Below are positions 1-7,684 of a DNA stretch of 64,000 nucleotides, one piece after another. Below the pieces are notes generated by a model that ran no database searches, was not told the origin of the DNA, and saw nothing but the letters and a program-made list of their open reading frames with translations. This stretch comes from JAEXNA01 sp041676625. GTDB taxonomy: Bacteria; Vulcanimicrobiota; Xenobia; Xenobiales; JADMJV01. Within the stretch, counting starts at the first letter, position 1. Each line of letters starts with the position of its first letter. A program made the position numbers and the translations under genes. The stretch spans positions 1-64,000 of the forward strand of contig JBAYRN010000003.1 of the NCBI GenBank assembly GCA_041676625.1, in the 5' to 3' direction.

Positions 1-465
1 CTCGATTCGGTGAACTGCCTGGGCTACTTGAATCAAAAGTTTGGCGAGGTTCCGGAGCAGTATCGTGAGGCTATGGACGACTGGCTGTTTGGCTGCGATG
101 TCTGTCAAACGGTCTGCCCCCATAACATCAAAGCAACCTCTGGCTTGACCCCGGAATTTGCGCCTCTGGAGAAGCCCGGGGCGTTTCCCAGCCTGCTGGA
201 GATGGTGAAGATGACGGAGCAGCAGTTTGCGGAGTGGTTTCTTCCCACTGCAGCCGACTGGCGAGGACCCGAGACGCTCCGACGCAACGCCTTGGTGGCT
301 CTCGGAAACTGTGACAGCGAAGAAGCTATTGATGTGTTACTGCAGGTACCCGAGCTGTGGTCCGACGAGCACGCGGTTTGGGCAGCCCGGCGATTAGCCG
401 AAAAGTTTCCCCACCGAGCCGCCGATATTGGGGTTTTAGAAACGCCGAATTCCGGGTATCAGTAG
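1..465 (+). CDS. queG: Epoxyqueuosine reductase, C-terminal part (5' truncated by window)
   Basis: The frame is open from base 1 and ends at TAG 463-465, so only the C-terminal ~154 residues are present. The visible part has the ferredoxin-like cluster typical of QueG: C at residue 5 of the listed frame, then C-D-V-C-Q-T-V-C-P-H-N, which supplies cysteines of a 4Fe-4S cluster. A helical tail with HEAT-like character follows (RRNALVALGN, then ARRLAEKF). In the family this enzyme reduces epoxyqueuosine to queuosine in tRNA, using a cobalamin and two 4Fe-4S clusters, in the cytoplasm. The N-terminal cobalamin domain lies upstream of the window. A GTG at base 10 is internal, not the start. Confidence 0.9.
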   Translation, partial: LDSVNCLGYLNQKFGEVPEQYREAMDDWLFGCDVCQTVCPHNIKATSGLTPEFAPLEKPGAFPSLLEMVKMTEQQFAEWFLPTAADWRGPETLRRNALVALGNCDSEEAIDVLLQVPELWSDEHAVWAARRLAEKFPHRAADIGVLETPNSGYQ

Positions 466-550
466 AGAGTAGGAAGATCCCAACAACGACCAAGCTCCGC
501 AACCCTGACCGACGCTCCGTTCTACCGTTTTCTCTAGAAGGAGGCCTGCC

Positions 551-898
551 GTGCTACATGACATGCGAAGCTCCGAGCGATTTCCGTGTTGTGCTCTGGT
601 GTTTTTTGGTAAAGATAAACGACCCGGCATCGTGACCGATGTCAGCCAGACAGGAATGCGGTTGCTGACCCTACTTGGCAACCCTCCCGAAGAGAACATC
701 GAGATCTGGCCCTGTAGTGAAATGTCGAATGAGGCCAAACCTTACCGGGCTCGCACGGTCTGGGTGAGAAGAATGGCAGGGGAGCCCCATCGGGAGTGTG
801 GGGTGGAGTTCTTGGAAAGCTCTAAGGTCACCAAAGCGCTGATGGCGGAACTCACCGTAGAACAGCCGCCCCCGCGGGCCCGCTTGACCTCGGTTTAA
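551..898 (+). CDS. PilZ-domain protein
   Basis: Small 115-residue protein consisting of little more than one PilZ domain. It shows the N-terminal arginine motif (RSSER, residues 6-10), followed by VTDVSQTGMRL, which matches the D/N-x-S-x-x-G second motif of c-di-GMP-binding PilZ domains. In such proteins the ligand usually alters motility, exopolysaccharide or gene expression; the target here is unknown. The GTG start is chosen because AAGGAGG at 539-545 precedes it by 5-6 bases. The next genes downstream are unrelated. Single-domain PilZ proteins typically act as adaptors. The other possible c-di-GMP link in the window is the HD-GYP protein at 49 kb; the GGDEF domain at 5.7-6.7 kb is degenerate. 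Confidence 0.8.
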   Translation: MLHDMRSSERFPCCALVFFGKDKRPGIVTDVSQTGMRLLTLLGNPPEENIEIWPCSEMSNEAKPYRARTVWVRRMAGEPHRECGVEFLESSKVTKALMAELTVEQPPPRARLTSV

Positions 899-949
899 AA
901 GATACATTTTCGCAATCTTTCCGCGTCTTCGGGAGTATAGGATTTTCCC

Positions 950-1630
950 ATGTACATTTCATCGACAAAGCTGCCCGTTCGATCCAGTCTCCGGGCCCAC
1001 TTGCCCACCGAAGTCTCCAGCGAAGGGCGTACCGCCCTCGACATGGCCAAAGCCTGTAGCGACTACGTTTCCGACGTACGAGCCGGACGCACCCCTACCA
1101 CCGATCCCTACTCCTCTCAACTCTCCAACAGCCACAAGATCAAGCTCAGTGAGGGCTTGCAAGAGCTTGCCCAAAACGCCCAGTCGGATTTCGGAGCCCA
1201 GCCGGAAACTGCCGGTGCCGCACTCAGACTGCCGCAGCTTGAGGGCTCCCTGCAGTCTTTACAGAAGGCCACCCAAAGCCAAATCAGCGAACTGAACAAT
1301 GAGGTCAAGTCCCTGAAATCGGACTATCACAAACAAGTCGCTAAGACTATCGGATGGATGGCCGGTACTGCCGGGGCGCTGGTCGTAGGAGGAATCTTGC
1401 CCAACCCGATCAGTGTGCTGGGAGTGGGGGTGATGGCCACCTGCACCATTCGCTCCATCGGTAAATCTCGGACAGCCCAGAAAAATCTGGCCCAACAACT
1501 TCCTGAACTTAAACAAAATCTAGAGGTTTCTAAAGAGATTTTAGGTCAGACGGTCGCCTACGGACCGGCGGTGGCCGCTTGGAACGCCGCTCTTGGCGCA
1601 GAAATGTCAGAAGCTGTCATGTCTTCGTAA
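950..1630 (+). CDS. Unknown protein with coiled coil and glycine-rich membrane hairpin
   Basis: I do not recognise a family. The 226-residue product has a polar Ser/Thr-rich N-terminus without signal peptide and a coiled-coil-like stretch around residues 95-128 (LQSLQKATQSQISELNNEVKS). A hydrophobic glycine-rich segment follows at about 132-165 (GWMAGTAGALVVGGILPNPISVLGVG), then a second helical region (QKNLAQQLPELKQNLEVSKEIL). The arrangement of helix, small-residue membrane hairpin and helix recalls membrane-associating or effector-like proteins, but that is only a resemblance. The ATG at 950 has AGGA seven bases upstream (938-949 region). It is flanked by a PilZ gene and a secreted Tyr-rich gene on the same strand. 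Confidence 0.6.
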   Translation: MYISSTKLPVRSSLRAHLPTEVSSEGRTALDMAKACSDYVSDVRAGRTPTTDPYSSQLSNSHKIKLSEGLQELAQNAQSDFGAQPETAGAALRLPQLEGSLQSLQKATQSQISELNNEVKSLKSDYHKQVAKTIGWMAGTAGALVVGGILPNPISVLGVGVMATCTIRSIGKSRTAQKNLAQQLPELKQNLEVSKEILGQTVAYGPAVAAWNAALGAEMSEAVMSS

Positions 1631-1667
1631 CATGAGCGTGCTAGACTGGAATCCGGAGGTCTCTATC

Positions 1668-2081
1668 ATGAAGAGATATGCGTTGAATTTTACCGTCCTG
1701 GCCTTTTTCTTTCTGGCACTCGGATTAGAAGCGATGGCCGGATGTGGTTGTGGACAGCAAGGGCGCCATTACCACGGCTCGAATTACCACAACCAGAACT
1801 ATTACAATAACCAGGGCTATTACTCCAATCAGAATTATTACCACAATCAGGCAAACTATCAGGGCGTTCACCGTCCCACCTTCAATGCCCAGGTCGGCGT
1901 GCCCATTCGTTGGGTCAAGCCGGTGATCGTGAACCCCGGCTATGGCTATCACAATGGTTACGGTTATAGCAACCAGGGTTACGCCAATGGGCACTATAAC
2001 GGTTACGGATACAATACTTACAACGTTTACCAGCAGAATCGGGGCTGCAGCCCCCAGCGTGGATACTACCGGGGCTGGTGA
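1668..2081 (+). CDS. Secreted Tyr/Asn/Gly-rich low-complexity protein
   Basis: 137-residue product with a clear signal peptide (MKRYALNFTVLAFFFLALG) ending AMAGC. The M-A-G-C could be a weak lipobox or simply the cleavage region. The mature part is low complexity: residues 30-60 are repeated YNNQGYY/NYHNQ-type units, and residues 90-125 are repeated GYGYxN/GHYNGYGYN units. Between them lies a short ordinary segment (VHRPTFNAQVGVPIRWVKPV). The ATG at 1668 is preferred over an upstream ATG at 1593 because CCGGAGG at 1653-1659 is well placed and the signal peptide begins there. Its 3' end overlaps the oppositely oriented tkt by 16 bases. An aggregating or cell-surface function is plausible but unproven. 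Confidence 0.65.
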   Translation: MKRYALNFTVLAFFFLALGLEAMAGCGCGQQGRHYHGSNYHNQNYYNNQGYYSNQNYYHNQANYQGVHRPTFNAQVGVPIRWVKPVIVNPGYGYHNGYGYSNQGYANGHYNGYGYNTYNVYQQNRGCSPQRGYYRGW

Positions 2082-3970
2082 AGCTGGACCGACGGCTGGA
2101 GGCGTAGCACAGCCTGTACCACCGCCTCGGTGGTGAAGCCGTAGAGTCTCATCAACTCTTCTCCGTCTCCCGAAGCACCGAAGCGATCCAGACCCATGGC
2201 GATCCCGCCCTCCCCGGCTATCCGATGCCACCCCAGCGTAGAAGCAGCCTCCACCGTGACCCTGGGAGCCTGTCCCAGTACCTCTTCCCGGTACTCTGGA
2301 CACTGCTGCCAGAACAGTTTCCAACAAGGGAGGCTGACAACCCGGCTGGGGACGCCCTTTTGGGCCAGAATAGCCTGGGCCTGCAAGCAGAGATGGACCT
2401 CGGAACCTGATGCCACCATGGTCGTCCCCTGCCGACCTTGGACCACGTATCCACCCCGCTCCAGGCTTCCCCTCGGGAGGACCGGTAAGGTTTGACGAGA
2501 TAGAACCAGGATGGTCGGACCTTCCGTACGTTCCAGGGCCAATTTCCAGGCCTGGGCGGTTTCATTGGCGTCGGCCGGGCGGACGATCAGGCAGTTCGGC
2601 AGAGCGCGAAAGCCGGCGAGTTGTTCGACCGGCTGATGGGTCGGGCCGTCTCCACCCAGAGCCAGGCTGTCGTGGGTGAAGACGAAGATTCCGGGGAGGC
2701 TGGCCAGCGCCGCCAGGCGGATCGCGGGCTTCATGAAATCACTGAAAGCAAAGTAAGTTGAGCAGAACGGAATCAACCCTCCATACTCGGCCAGACCGTT
2801 GGTGATTCCGGCCATGGCCTGTTCCCGCACGCCAAACCTCAGATTCCTTCCTTTCGGGAAATCGCTGCTACTGCGAAGCAAAGTATTGGTGGACCCGGCC
2901 AGATCGGCCGAACCTCCGATCAGGTTGGGCAGGTGCTCGGCCAGAATATTTAAGACTTTTCCAGAAGCCACCCGGGTCGCCAGGTCTTCGGAAAAGGTTG
3001 GTAGCGGAAGGTCTTTCGGCCAGTCTCTGGCCTGCCGGTTTCGCCACTCCGGGGTCACCCGGCGCGACCACTCGGCGACCCATTTTCGTCCGCGCTCCTG
3101 CAGTTTTCTGGTCGCTGCTGCCAGCCGTTCAGGGACTTGAAAGTTCTGATTCGGATCCAGGCCCAGGAGCTGTTTGGTCGCTCGAATTTCTTCCTCGGAA
3201 AAAGGAGGGCTGTGGGCCTCGGGTTTGCCGGACATCGTAGGAGATGGAAATCCGATGGTGGTCTTGACGGAGATAAGCGCGGGCCTCGGGTCGAGATGGG
3301 CACTCTCGATGGCCTCTTCCAGTTCAGCCAGGTTTTCTCCGTCCGCCTCCAGAGTGTGCCATCCGTAGGCCCGGTAGCGGGCCGGGACATCCTCTGAAAA
3401 ACTCAGGGCGGTTTCACCGTCGATGGTCACACCGTTGTCGTCATAAAAGACGAGGAGTTTGCCCAGCTTCAGATGACCCGCCAAAGAGGAGGCCTCAGAG
3501 GAGGCTCCTTCCATCATGTCTCCATCGGAGCAGATCGCGTAAGTACGATGGTCCACCAGTTCCGGGAAGTGATAACTCTGGGCCTGTTCGGCGATGGCAA
3601 AGCCCACCGCCTGAACGAGCCCCTGTCCGAGGGGGCCGGTGGACGCATCGATACCCGGTGTGACCCAGGTCTCCGGATGGCCGGGCGTGAGGCTAAACGG
3701 AGTGCGAAACTGCTTGAGGTCATCCAGGCTGAGTTGGTAACCGCACAGATGCAGGAGGCCATAGAGGAGGACGCAGGCGTGGCCGTTGGACATCACCAGG
3801 CGGTCTCGATTGGGCCACTTCGGATCCGTCGGAGCGTGGCGCAGGAACTTGGAGTAGAGCAGCCATCCTAGCGGAGCCAGTGCCAACGCAGTACCGGAAT
3901 GACCGCTGTCGGCTTGCCTGGGTAGGTCCAGGGAGAGACCCCTCAGGGTGGCGATAGCGAGCTTATCCAC
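2066..3970 (-). CDS. tkt: Transketolase
   Basis: 634-residue transketolase, slightly short for the family (about 660). It moves two-carbon ketol units between sugar phosphates in the pentose phosphate and Calvin-type pathways, using thiamine diphosphate. Visible features are SNGHA at 61-65, the ThDP/Mg motif SDGDMMEG at 148-155 with DDN at 177-179, the PYR-domain FGVREQAM with catalytic Glu383, and GGDGPTHQPVEQLAGFR in the substrate loop. The start is a GTG that overlaps the galE stop by 8 bases (GTGGATAA), so the two genes form a translationally coupled operon. The pairing suggests supply of sugar precursors rather than a dedicated pathway. Confidence 0.97.
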   Translation of the reverse strand: MDKLAIATLRGLSLDLPRQADSGHSGTALALAPLGWLLYSKFLRHAPTDPKWPNRDRLVMSNGHACVLLYGLLHLCGYQLSLDDLKQFRTPFSLTPGHPETWVTPGIDASTGPLGQGLVQAVGFAIAEQAQSYHFPELVDHRTYAICSDGDMMEGASSEASSLAGHLKLGKLLVFYDDNGVTIDGETALSFSEDVPARYRAYGWHTLEADGENLAELEEAIESAHLDPRPALISVKTTIGFPSPTMSGKPEAHSPPFSEEEIRATKQLLGLDPNQNFQVPERLAAATRKLQERGRKWVAEWSRRVTPEWRNRQARDWPKDLPLPTFSEDLATRVASGKVLNILAEHLPNLIGGSADLAGSTNTLLRSSSDFPKGRNLRFGVREQAMAGITNGLAEYGGLIPFCSTYFAFSDFMKPAIRLAALASLPGIFVFTHDSLALGGDGPTHQPVEQLAGFRALPNCLIVRPADANETAQAWKLALERTEGPTILVLSRQTLPVLPRGSLERGGYVVQGRQGTTMVASGSEVHLCLQAQAILAQKGVPSRVVSLPCWKLFWQQCPEYREEVLGQAPRVTVEAASTLGWHRIAGEGGIAMGLDRFGASGDGEELMRLYGFTTEAVVQAVLRLQPSVQLHQPR

Positions 3971-5015
3971 GGTAGCCGCGGGGGTTTTTCTGTTGCCAGT
4001 TCCAGGCGTCTCGACACATATCCACGACGCTTCGCGTGGTGCGCCAGCCTAGCTCTCGGTTGGCTCTGGAGGGATCGGCGAAAGAGACTGGCAGGTCCCC
4101 CGCTCTCCGAGGGTGGATCTTTCGGGCCACCGATACCCCGGTGGCTTTTTCGAAGGCTGTGAGTAGCTCTAGCACGGTGGTAGCCTTACCGCTCCCCAGG
4201 TTGTAAACTCGATAGTCAGGTCGAGCCTTGGGATCCAGCAGAGCGGCCAGGGCGGCTGCGTGGCCTTCGGCCAGATCCATAACGTGTATGTAGTCGCGGG
4301 AAGGCGTACCGTCGTGAGTTTCTGCGTAGTCGTCACCAAAGACGAAAAGAGTGTCGAGCTGACCCGCGGCTACTCGGGTGACCCGGGGCATCAGGTTGTT
4401 GGGTTCGCCCAGGGGGTCTTCACCGATTTGCCCGCTGGGGTGAGCGCCTACCGGATTGAAGTAGCGAAGTGAGGTGACCGACCAATCGGGAAATGCGTTC
4501 CGTTGCCATTGCAACATATGTTCGATGACGAGTTTACTAAGACCGTAGGGGTTCTGGGCTCCTTCGATGGGGGTCGGCATGGCCTCCAGCAGTGGTGGCG
4601 TATTCTGGTCGCCGTAGACGGTAGCTGAGGAGCTAAAGATCAGCTTCTTCAGGCCGGTGTTCTGCATGGCTTTCAAGAGAGCGATGGTGCTTCCCAGATT
4701 GACATCAAAATAGAGCTGAGGTTTTTCCACCGACTCGCCCACCGCTTTTAGCCCGGCGAAGTGGATCACCGAAGTGGGCTGGTGACGGGAAAGGAAATCC
4801 TCCACAGCCGGTTGGTCGCGGCAGTCGATCTCTTCACAGATGATCTTGGATCGGGTGAGTTCTTCGACCCGCTTCAATGATTCGGGGCTACTGTTACTGA
4901 AATCGTCAAGAGCCACGATCTCTGCACCGAGTTCTTTTAATACCAGAGCGGTGTGACTCGCTATGAAGCCCGCTCCGCCTGTTAAAAGCACCTTTTCATT
5001 CTGGAGTATCTCCAC
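3963..5015 (-). CDS. galE: UDP-glucose 4-epimerase
   Basis: 350-residue extended short-chain dehydrogenase that interconverts UDP-glucose and UDP-galactose. Family hallmarks are the NAD-binding TGGAGFIASH at 12-21, SSSATVYG at 128-135, the catalytic Tyr157-x-x-x-Lys161 in NPYGLSK, and SRDYIHVMDLAEGH, which is typical of GalE. Length is normal (about 338). The start is GTG at 5015 with GAGG 11 bases upstream. It is the first gene of a two-gene unit with tkt. UDP-galactose would feed surface glycans; sugar-nucleotide genes at 20-23 kb could use the same export route, which is inference. Confidence 0.96.
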   Translation of the reverse strand: MEILQNEKVLLTGGAGFIASHTALVLKELGAEIVALDDFSNSSPESLKRVEELTRSKIICEEIDCRDQPAVEDFLSRHQPTSVIHFAGLKAVGESVEKPQLYFDVNLGSTIALLKAMQNTGLKKLIFSSSATVYGDQNTPPLLEAMPTPIEGAQNPYGLSKLVIEHMLQWQRNAFPDWSVTSLRYFNPVGAHPSGQIGEDPLGEPNNLMPRVTRVAAGQLDTLFVFGDDYAETHDGTPSRDYIHVMDLAEGHAAALAALLDPKARPDYRVYNLGSGKATTVLELLTAFEKATGVSVARKIHPRRAGDLPVSFADPSRANRELGWRTTRSVVDMCRDAWNWQQKNPRGYRG

Positions 5016-5085
5016 GGAGCAAGGTTCCTCACCCTATTTCTCCATCCTGCAGCGCGGGATTCATTACCAGGTTGTCTCTAGAGTT

Positions 5086-5547
5086 TTAGATCTGCTCTGC
5101 GTATTCACTCACCTCGACCTGGACTTCCATCACGTCTTTCACCAAGTCGGGGTCAGCCGGTTGGTCGAGGTCTTCGGTATCGATGGCAGCCAGATCTTCA
5201 GAGAGTTCGCCAGCCCGTTCATTGAGTTCCGCGAGATTCTCCATCTGTTCTGGACTGGCGGACTCCGCTGTGCTCTGCAAGGCGATATCGACCTCGTTCA
5301 TCCAGCGATAAAGCTGGCGATTCGAGACTTCGGCTACGGTGGCGTCGCTGAAGTCGTAGTCGGCGAGTTCCGCTTCGGTGGTCTCACTGTTACCTTCCAA
5401 AATCGGAGTATTGGCCTGGGTTTGTACTGCCGCCGGCCGGTCGTTGTCATATCCGACCTGCGTGTCTCTGGTGTTTGAACAACCAGTAAAAAGTAGCGCG
5501 GAGAGAGCCAGACCCGCGACTCCTGATGTGGTGATTTGGGTTTTCAT
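5086..5547 (-). CDS. Predicted lipoprotein of unknown function
   Basis: 153 residues with a lipoprotein signal peptide: basic start, hydrophobic run, then the lipobox LFTGC at 19-23, so the mature protein is probably lipidated (lnt is present at 47 kb). The mature chain is acidic and largely helical, with a region around 70-130 rich in Glu and Asp and no recognised domain. SD GGAGG lies 8 bases before the ATG. A hairpin lies immediately before this SD (see 5559-5594). It sits between galE and a cNMP-binding/GGDEF-like gene on the same strand, with about 70-100 bases on either side. Confidence 0.7.
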   Translation of the reverse strand: MKTQITTSGVAGLALSALLFTGCSNTRDTQVGYDNDRPAAVQTQANTPILEGNSETTEAELADYDFSDATVAEVSNRQLYRWMNEVDIALQSTAESASPEQMENLAELNERAGELSEDLAAIDTEDLDQPADPDLVKDVMEVQVEVSEYAEQI

Positions 5548-5558
5548 AGTTTATACCT

Positions 5559-5594
5559 CCGAATAGGTCTTTCTTTCCATTTCACCCTATTCGG
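5559..5594 (-). promoter_or_regulatory. Leader hairpin touching the lipoprotein Shine-Dalgarno
   Basis: Perfect 9-base inverted repeat (CCGAATAGG at 5559-5567, CCTATTCGG at 5586-5594) with an 18-base spacer. On the minus-strand transcript the second arm reads CCTATTCGG and runs directly into AGG, so its last two bases belong to the SD (CGGAGG) of the lipoprotein gene. It could modulate translation, stabilise the 5' end or be a protein-binding operator. No U-tract follows, so it is not a standard terminator. Confidence 0.5.
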
Positions 5595-5651
5595 ATCTGA
5601 GGGGCCGAAGTACCCGAAGCGGTCTACACAGGGGGTATGCTATCGGGGGGG

Positions 5652-6716
5652 TCAGGGTTTTTCGGCGGCTACCGCGCAGTTTCGCCCCGCCATCTTTGCT
5701 TGCTCCAGGGCTGCCGTCGCATTGTCCATCATTTCCGATTCTTCCAGACCGTGGCTGGGGTACTGAACCACCCCCATGGACACGGTCACGTATCCAGGAG
5801 CACAACCACGGATCGGAAAATGGTGTTTGCTCACGGCGTCGCAGATCGAGTCGGCCAGACTCCTGGCCAGCTTGAGTTCGCAGTCGGCCAGAAGAATGGC
5901 GAAGCGCTCATCTTGGAGTCGGGCCAGATGTTGGGCTCCGGACAGTCGACTGTCAGCAACCTCGGCAAGCTTCATCAAAACCCTATCCCCGGTCTGTCGG
6001 CCATGAGTATCATTGATGGCCTGGAAGTGGTCGAGGTCGAAAAGGATGAGGGAGAAGGCAACCGGTCGGCTCAGGTGCTCCCGGAGCATCAGGGTGAATT
6101 TTCGATGGTTGAAGGCGCCCGTTACAAGATCTCGCTCCAGGACTTCTCCCAGGCCTTCGCTAGCCCTATGGAGTTGTCTGGTCTTGGTATCCATCATCCC
6201 CTCCAGTTCTCGGTTGACCCGCTCCAGTTCAGCCACCGCAGCCTGCAGCGAGGCGTTTAACTCCTTTTCGCGGCTGAGCGCAGCACGGACCTTGCGATTG
6301 GTCACGGTCATCACGTTGAGGGCCAGCATCGGGTCCAGGGCTAGAAACTCTCCGAACTGCTTTCGAGTGAGGGCAAACAGCACACACTTTTCAGCGGTGG
6401 TCACGGTGGCGGTGCGGGGGAGCCCGTCCAGCAAGCCGATTTCTCCCAGAACCTCACCTTTTTCCAACAAAAATACCTGCTGTCGGTCCTTGCTGGTGAC
6501 TTCCAGGCTTCCTTCGATGATCAGAAAGAGTTTGTCTCCCAAGTCGCCTTCAGCAAAGAGTACGATATCCGGCTCGTAGTGTTCGACCGTCCCGATGCTT
6601 GTCAACTGCCGTAGCTGAATATGATCGAGGGATTCAAAAAGTTCGAGTCTGGCTAGATGGACGATGGTCTGTTCGGTAGTGGAAATATCTTGCATCGTGG
6701 GTTCTTCGAAGTGCAT
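5652..6716 (-). CDS. Cyclic nucleotide-binding protein with degenerate GGDEF domain
   Basis: 354 residues. Residues ~20-135 form a CRP-type cyclic-nucleotide-binding domain, including the phosphate-binding cassette GEVLGEIGLLDGLPRTATV (87-105). A coiled-coil linker follows (~145-185). Residues ~195-350 resemble a diguanylate cyclase domain, with FDLDHFQAINDTHG at 226-239 and VSMGVVQYP. The signature GGDEF is replaced by QDERF at 268-272, so cyclase activity is unlikely; the domain may bind nucleotide or mediate dimerisation. Lacking an HTH, it is not a CRP regulator. The first ATG is chosen because AAGG lies 9 bases upstream, inside a hairpin. Expressed divergently from the 6774 gene. Confidence 0.85.
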   Translation of the reverse strand: MHFEEPTMQDISTTEQTIVHLARLELFESLDHIQLRQLTSIGTVEHYEPDIVLFAEGDLGDKLFLIIEGSLEVTSKDRQQVFLLEKGEVLGEIGLLDGLPRTATVTTAEKCVLFALTRKQFGEFLALDPMLALNVMTVTNRKVRAALSREKELNASLQAAVAELERVNRELEGMMDTKTRQLHRASEGLGEVLERDLVTGAFNHRKFTLMLREHLSRPVAFSLILFDLDHFQAINDTHGRQTGDRVLMKLAEVADSRLSGAQHLARLQDERFAILLADCELKLARSLADSICDAVSKHHFPIRGCAPGYVTVSMGVVQYPSHGLEESEMMDNATAALEQAKMAGRNCAVAAEKP

Positions 6717-6720
6717 GGTG

Positions 6721-6746
6721 GGCTACCTTTTCAGTGAAAGGTAGCC
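6721..6746. promoter_or_regulatory. Perfect 10-bp inverted repeat in divergent intergenic region
   Basis: GGCTACCTTT (6721-6730), spacer TCAGTG, AAAGGTAGCC (6737-6746): perfect 10-base arms and a 6-base loop. It lies 4 bases before the start of the cNMP/GGDEF-like gene. In that transcript the SD AAGG is inside the hairpin's 3' arm, so folding would hide it. It is also 27 bases upstream of the divergent gene at 6774, so a DNA operator serving both genes is an alternative. Confidence 0.6.
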
Positions 6747-6773
6747 TTAAGCGACTCCCGAATAGCGGAATCC

Positions 6774-7661
6774 ATGTACATACTAGTAGACCGGGCTACG
6801 GGCAATATCATTACCACAATCGGCGAACGCGACTTTCAGATTTTGAAGGAAAACCTGGTCGCTGAATCCTCGGAGGATTTCGATTTCTACCTCAACGAGG
6901 CCAGCTTACAGTTTCTAAACGAACAAGGACTCAGCGGGGAGACTACGGAGGCCTTTGCCGGTCGACTGGAAGGCCGGGGCTTGGATCTGGGTTGGGAGAA
7001 GGAGACCCCAACCCAGGATGACCTGCATACCGGCACGGTGGTCGACAACAATGGAAAGCCCCTGGGTGGGATCCGGGTGGACCTTCTGGATCTAGGCCCT
7101 CTCGAAACGGGCAAACTCCAGACCGAACGAATTCTGGATTGGACGTACAGCCGGGCTGATGGACGATTCGCTCTGCAGGCCACCAGAGAGGCGCCGGGCA
7201 CCCAACTTCGTTTCTCAGGTCGGGGAGATCTTGTACTGTCGGTGGCTGAAGTGGGTGCCATCGGGGAGCAGGGCGAATTTGTCATTCAGACCGTGACCGG
7301 AACCGTCAAGGTCAAGGGTGGAACGAACTTGCCCGGGGTTTCGGTGCAGTTGTTGAACTGGAGCCTCCAGGACTCTGAGCAAGAGGATACTCTGGGGGGA
7401 AGCCTCAGTTGGGGAGACACGGACAGCGAAGGGCGCTTCGCCATCCCGCTCTATCTTCCCGAAGAATCAGGAGTCGTGGTTTTGAAGCTTGAGATCCTGG
7501 CTCCCAGCGGGGAGTGCCTCTATGAGGATGAATGCTCCTTCGATCCGGCCGATGGATTCGAAATTGGGGAACTCTGGACTGCTCAGCCGAGCGCCGACTA
7601 CGGGGAAGAGGAGCCCCAGGAAGCTCCCGAGGAGAGACCTTTCGAGTTTCCTTTGAGCTAG
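6774..7661 (+). CDS. Protein with two carboxypeptidase-regulatory-like (beta-sandwich) repeats
   Basis: 295 residues, no signal peptide. The N-terminal ~80 residues are of unknown type. Two repeats then resemble CarboxypepD_reg/Cna-B-like folds: residues ~83-140 (TGTVVDNNGKPLGGIRVDL followed by YSRADGRFALQ) and ~175-235 (VTGTVKVKGGTNLPGVSVQL followed by GDTDSEGRFAIPL). Each has the G-x-V...G-V-x-V-x-L...D-x-x-G-x-F-x-I pattern. The tail is acidic and Pro/Glu-rich. Such domains are usually structural or adhesive. The absence of a visible export signal makes location uncertain. It begins 57 bases from the divergent cNMP/GGDEF-like gene, and a shared hairpin lies between them. Confidence 0.65.
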   Translation: MYILVDRATGNIITTIGERDFQILKENLVAESSEDFDFYLNEASLQFLNEQGLSGETTEAFAGRLEGRGLDLGWEKETPTQDDLHTGTVVDNNGKPLGGIRVDLLDLGPLETGKLQTERILDWTYSRADGRFALQATREAPGTQLRFSGRGDLVLSVAEVGAIGEQGEFVIQTVTGTVKVKGGTNLPGVSVQLLNWSLQDSEQEDTLGGSLSWGDTDSEGRFAIPLYLPEESGVVVLKLEILAPSGECLYEDECSFDPADGFEIGELWTAQPSADYGEEEPQEAPEERPFEFPLS

Positions 7662-7674
7662 GAGCCCCTAGCTC
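7655..7674. terminator. Hairpin between convergent genes
   Basis: GAGCTAGG (7655-7662), loop AGCC, CCTAGCTC (7667-7674): perfect 8-base stem beginning inside the stop codon of the 6774 gene and lying 10 bases from the end of the opposing gene. Neither strand has a U-tract after it, so if it terminates transcription it is not a textbook intrinsic terminator; it could instead protect both 3' ends. Confidence 0.45.
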
Positions 7675-7684
7675 TGGGACGGGC

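Noticed and set aside
5637..6260. 207-residue plus-strand ORF opposite the cNMP/GGDEF gene
   Set aside because: Covers the conserved GGDEF-like fold in antisense and has no domain or SD.
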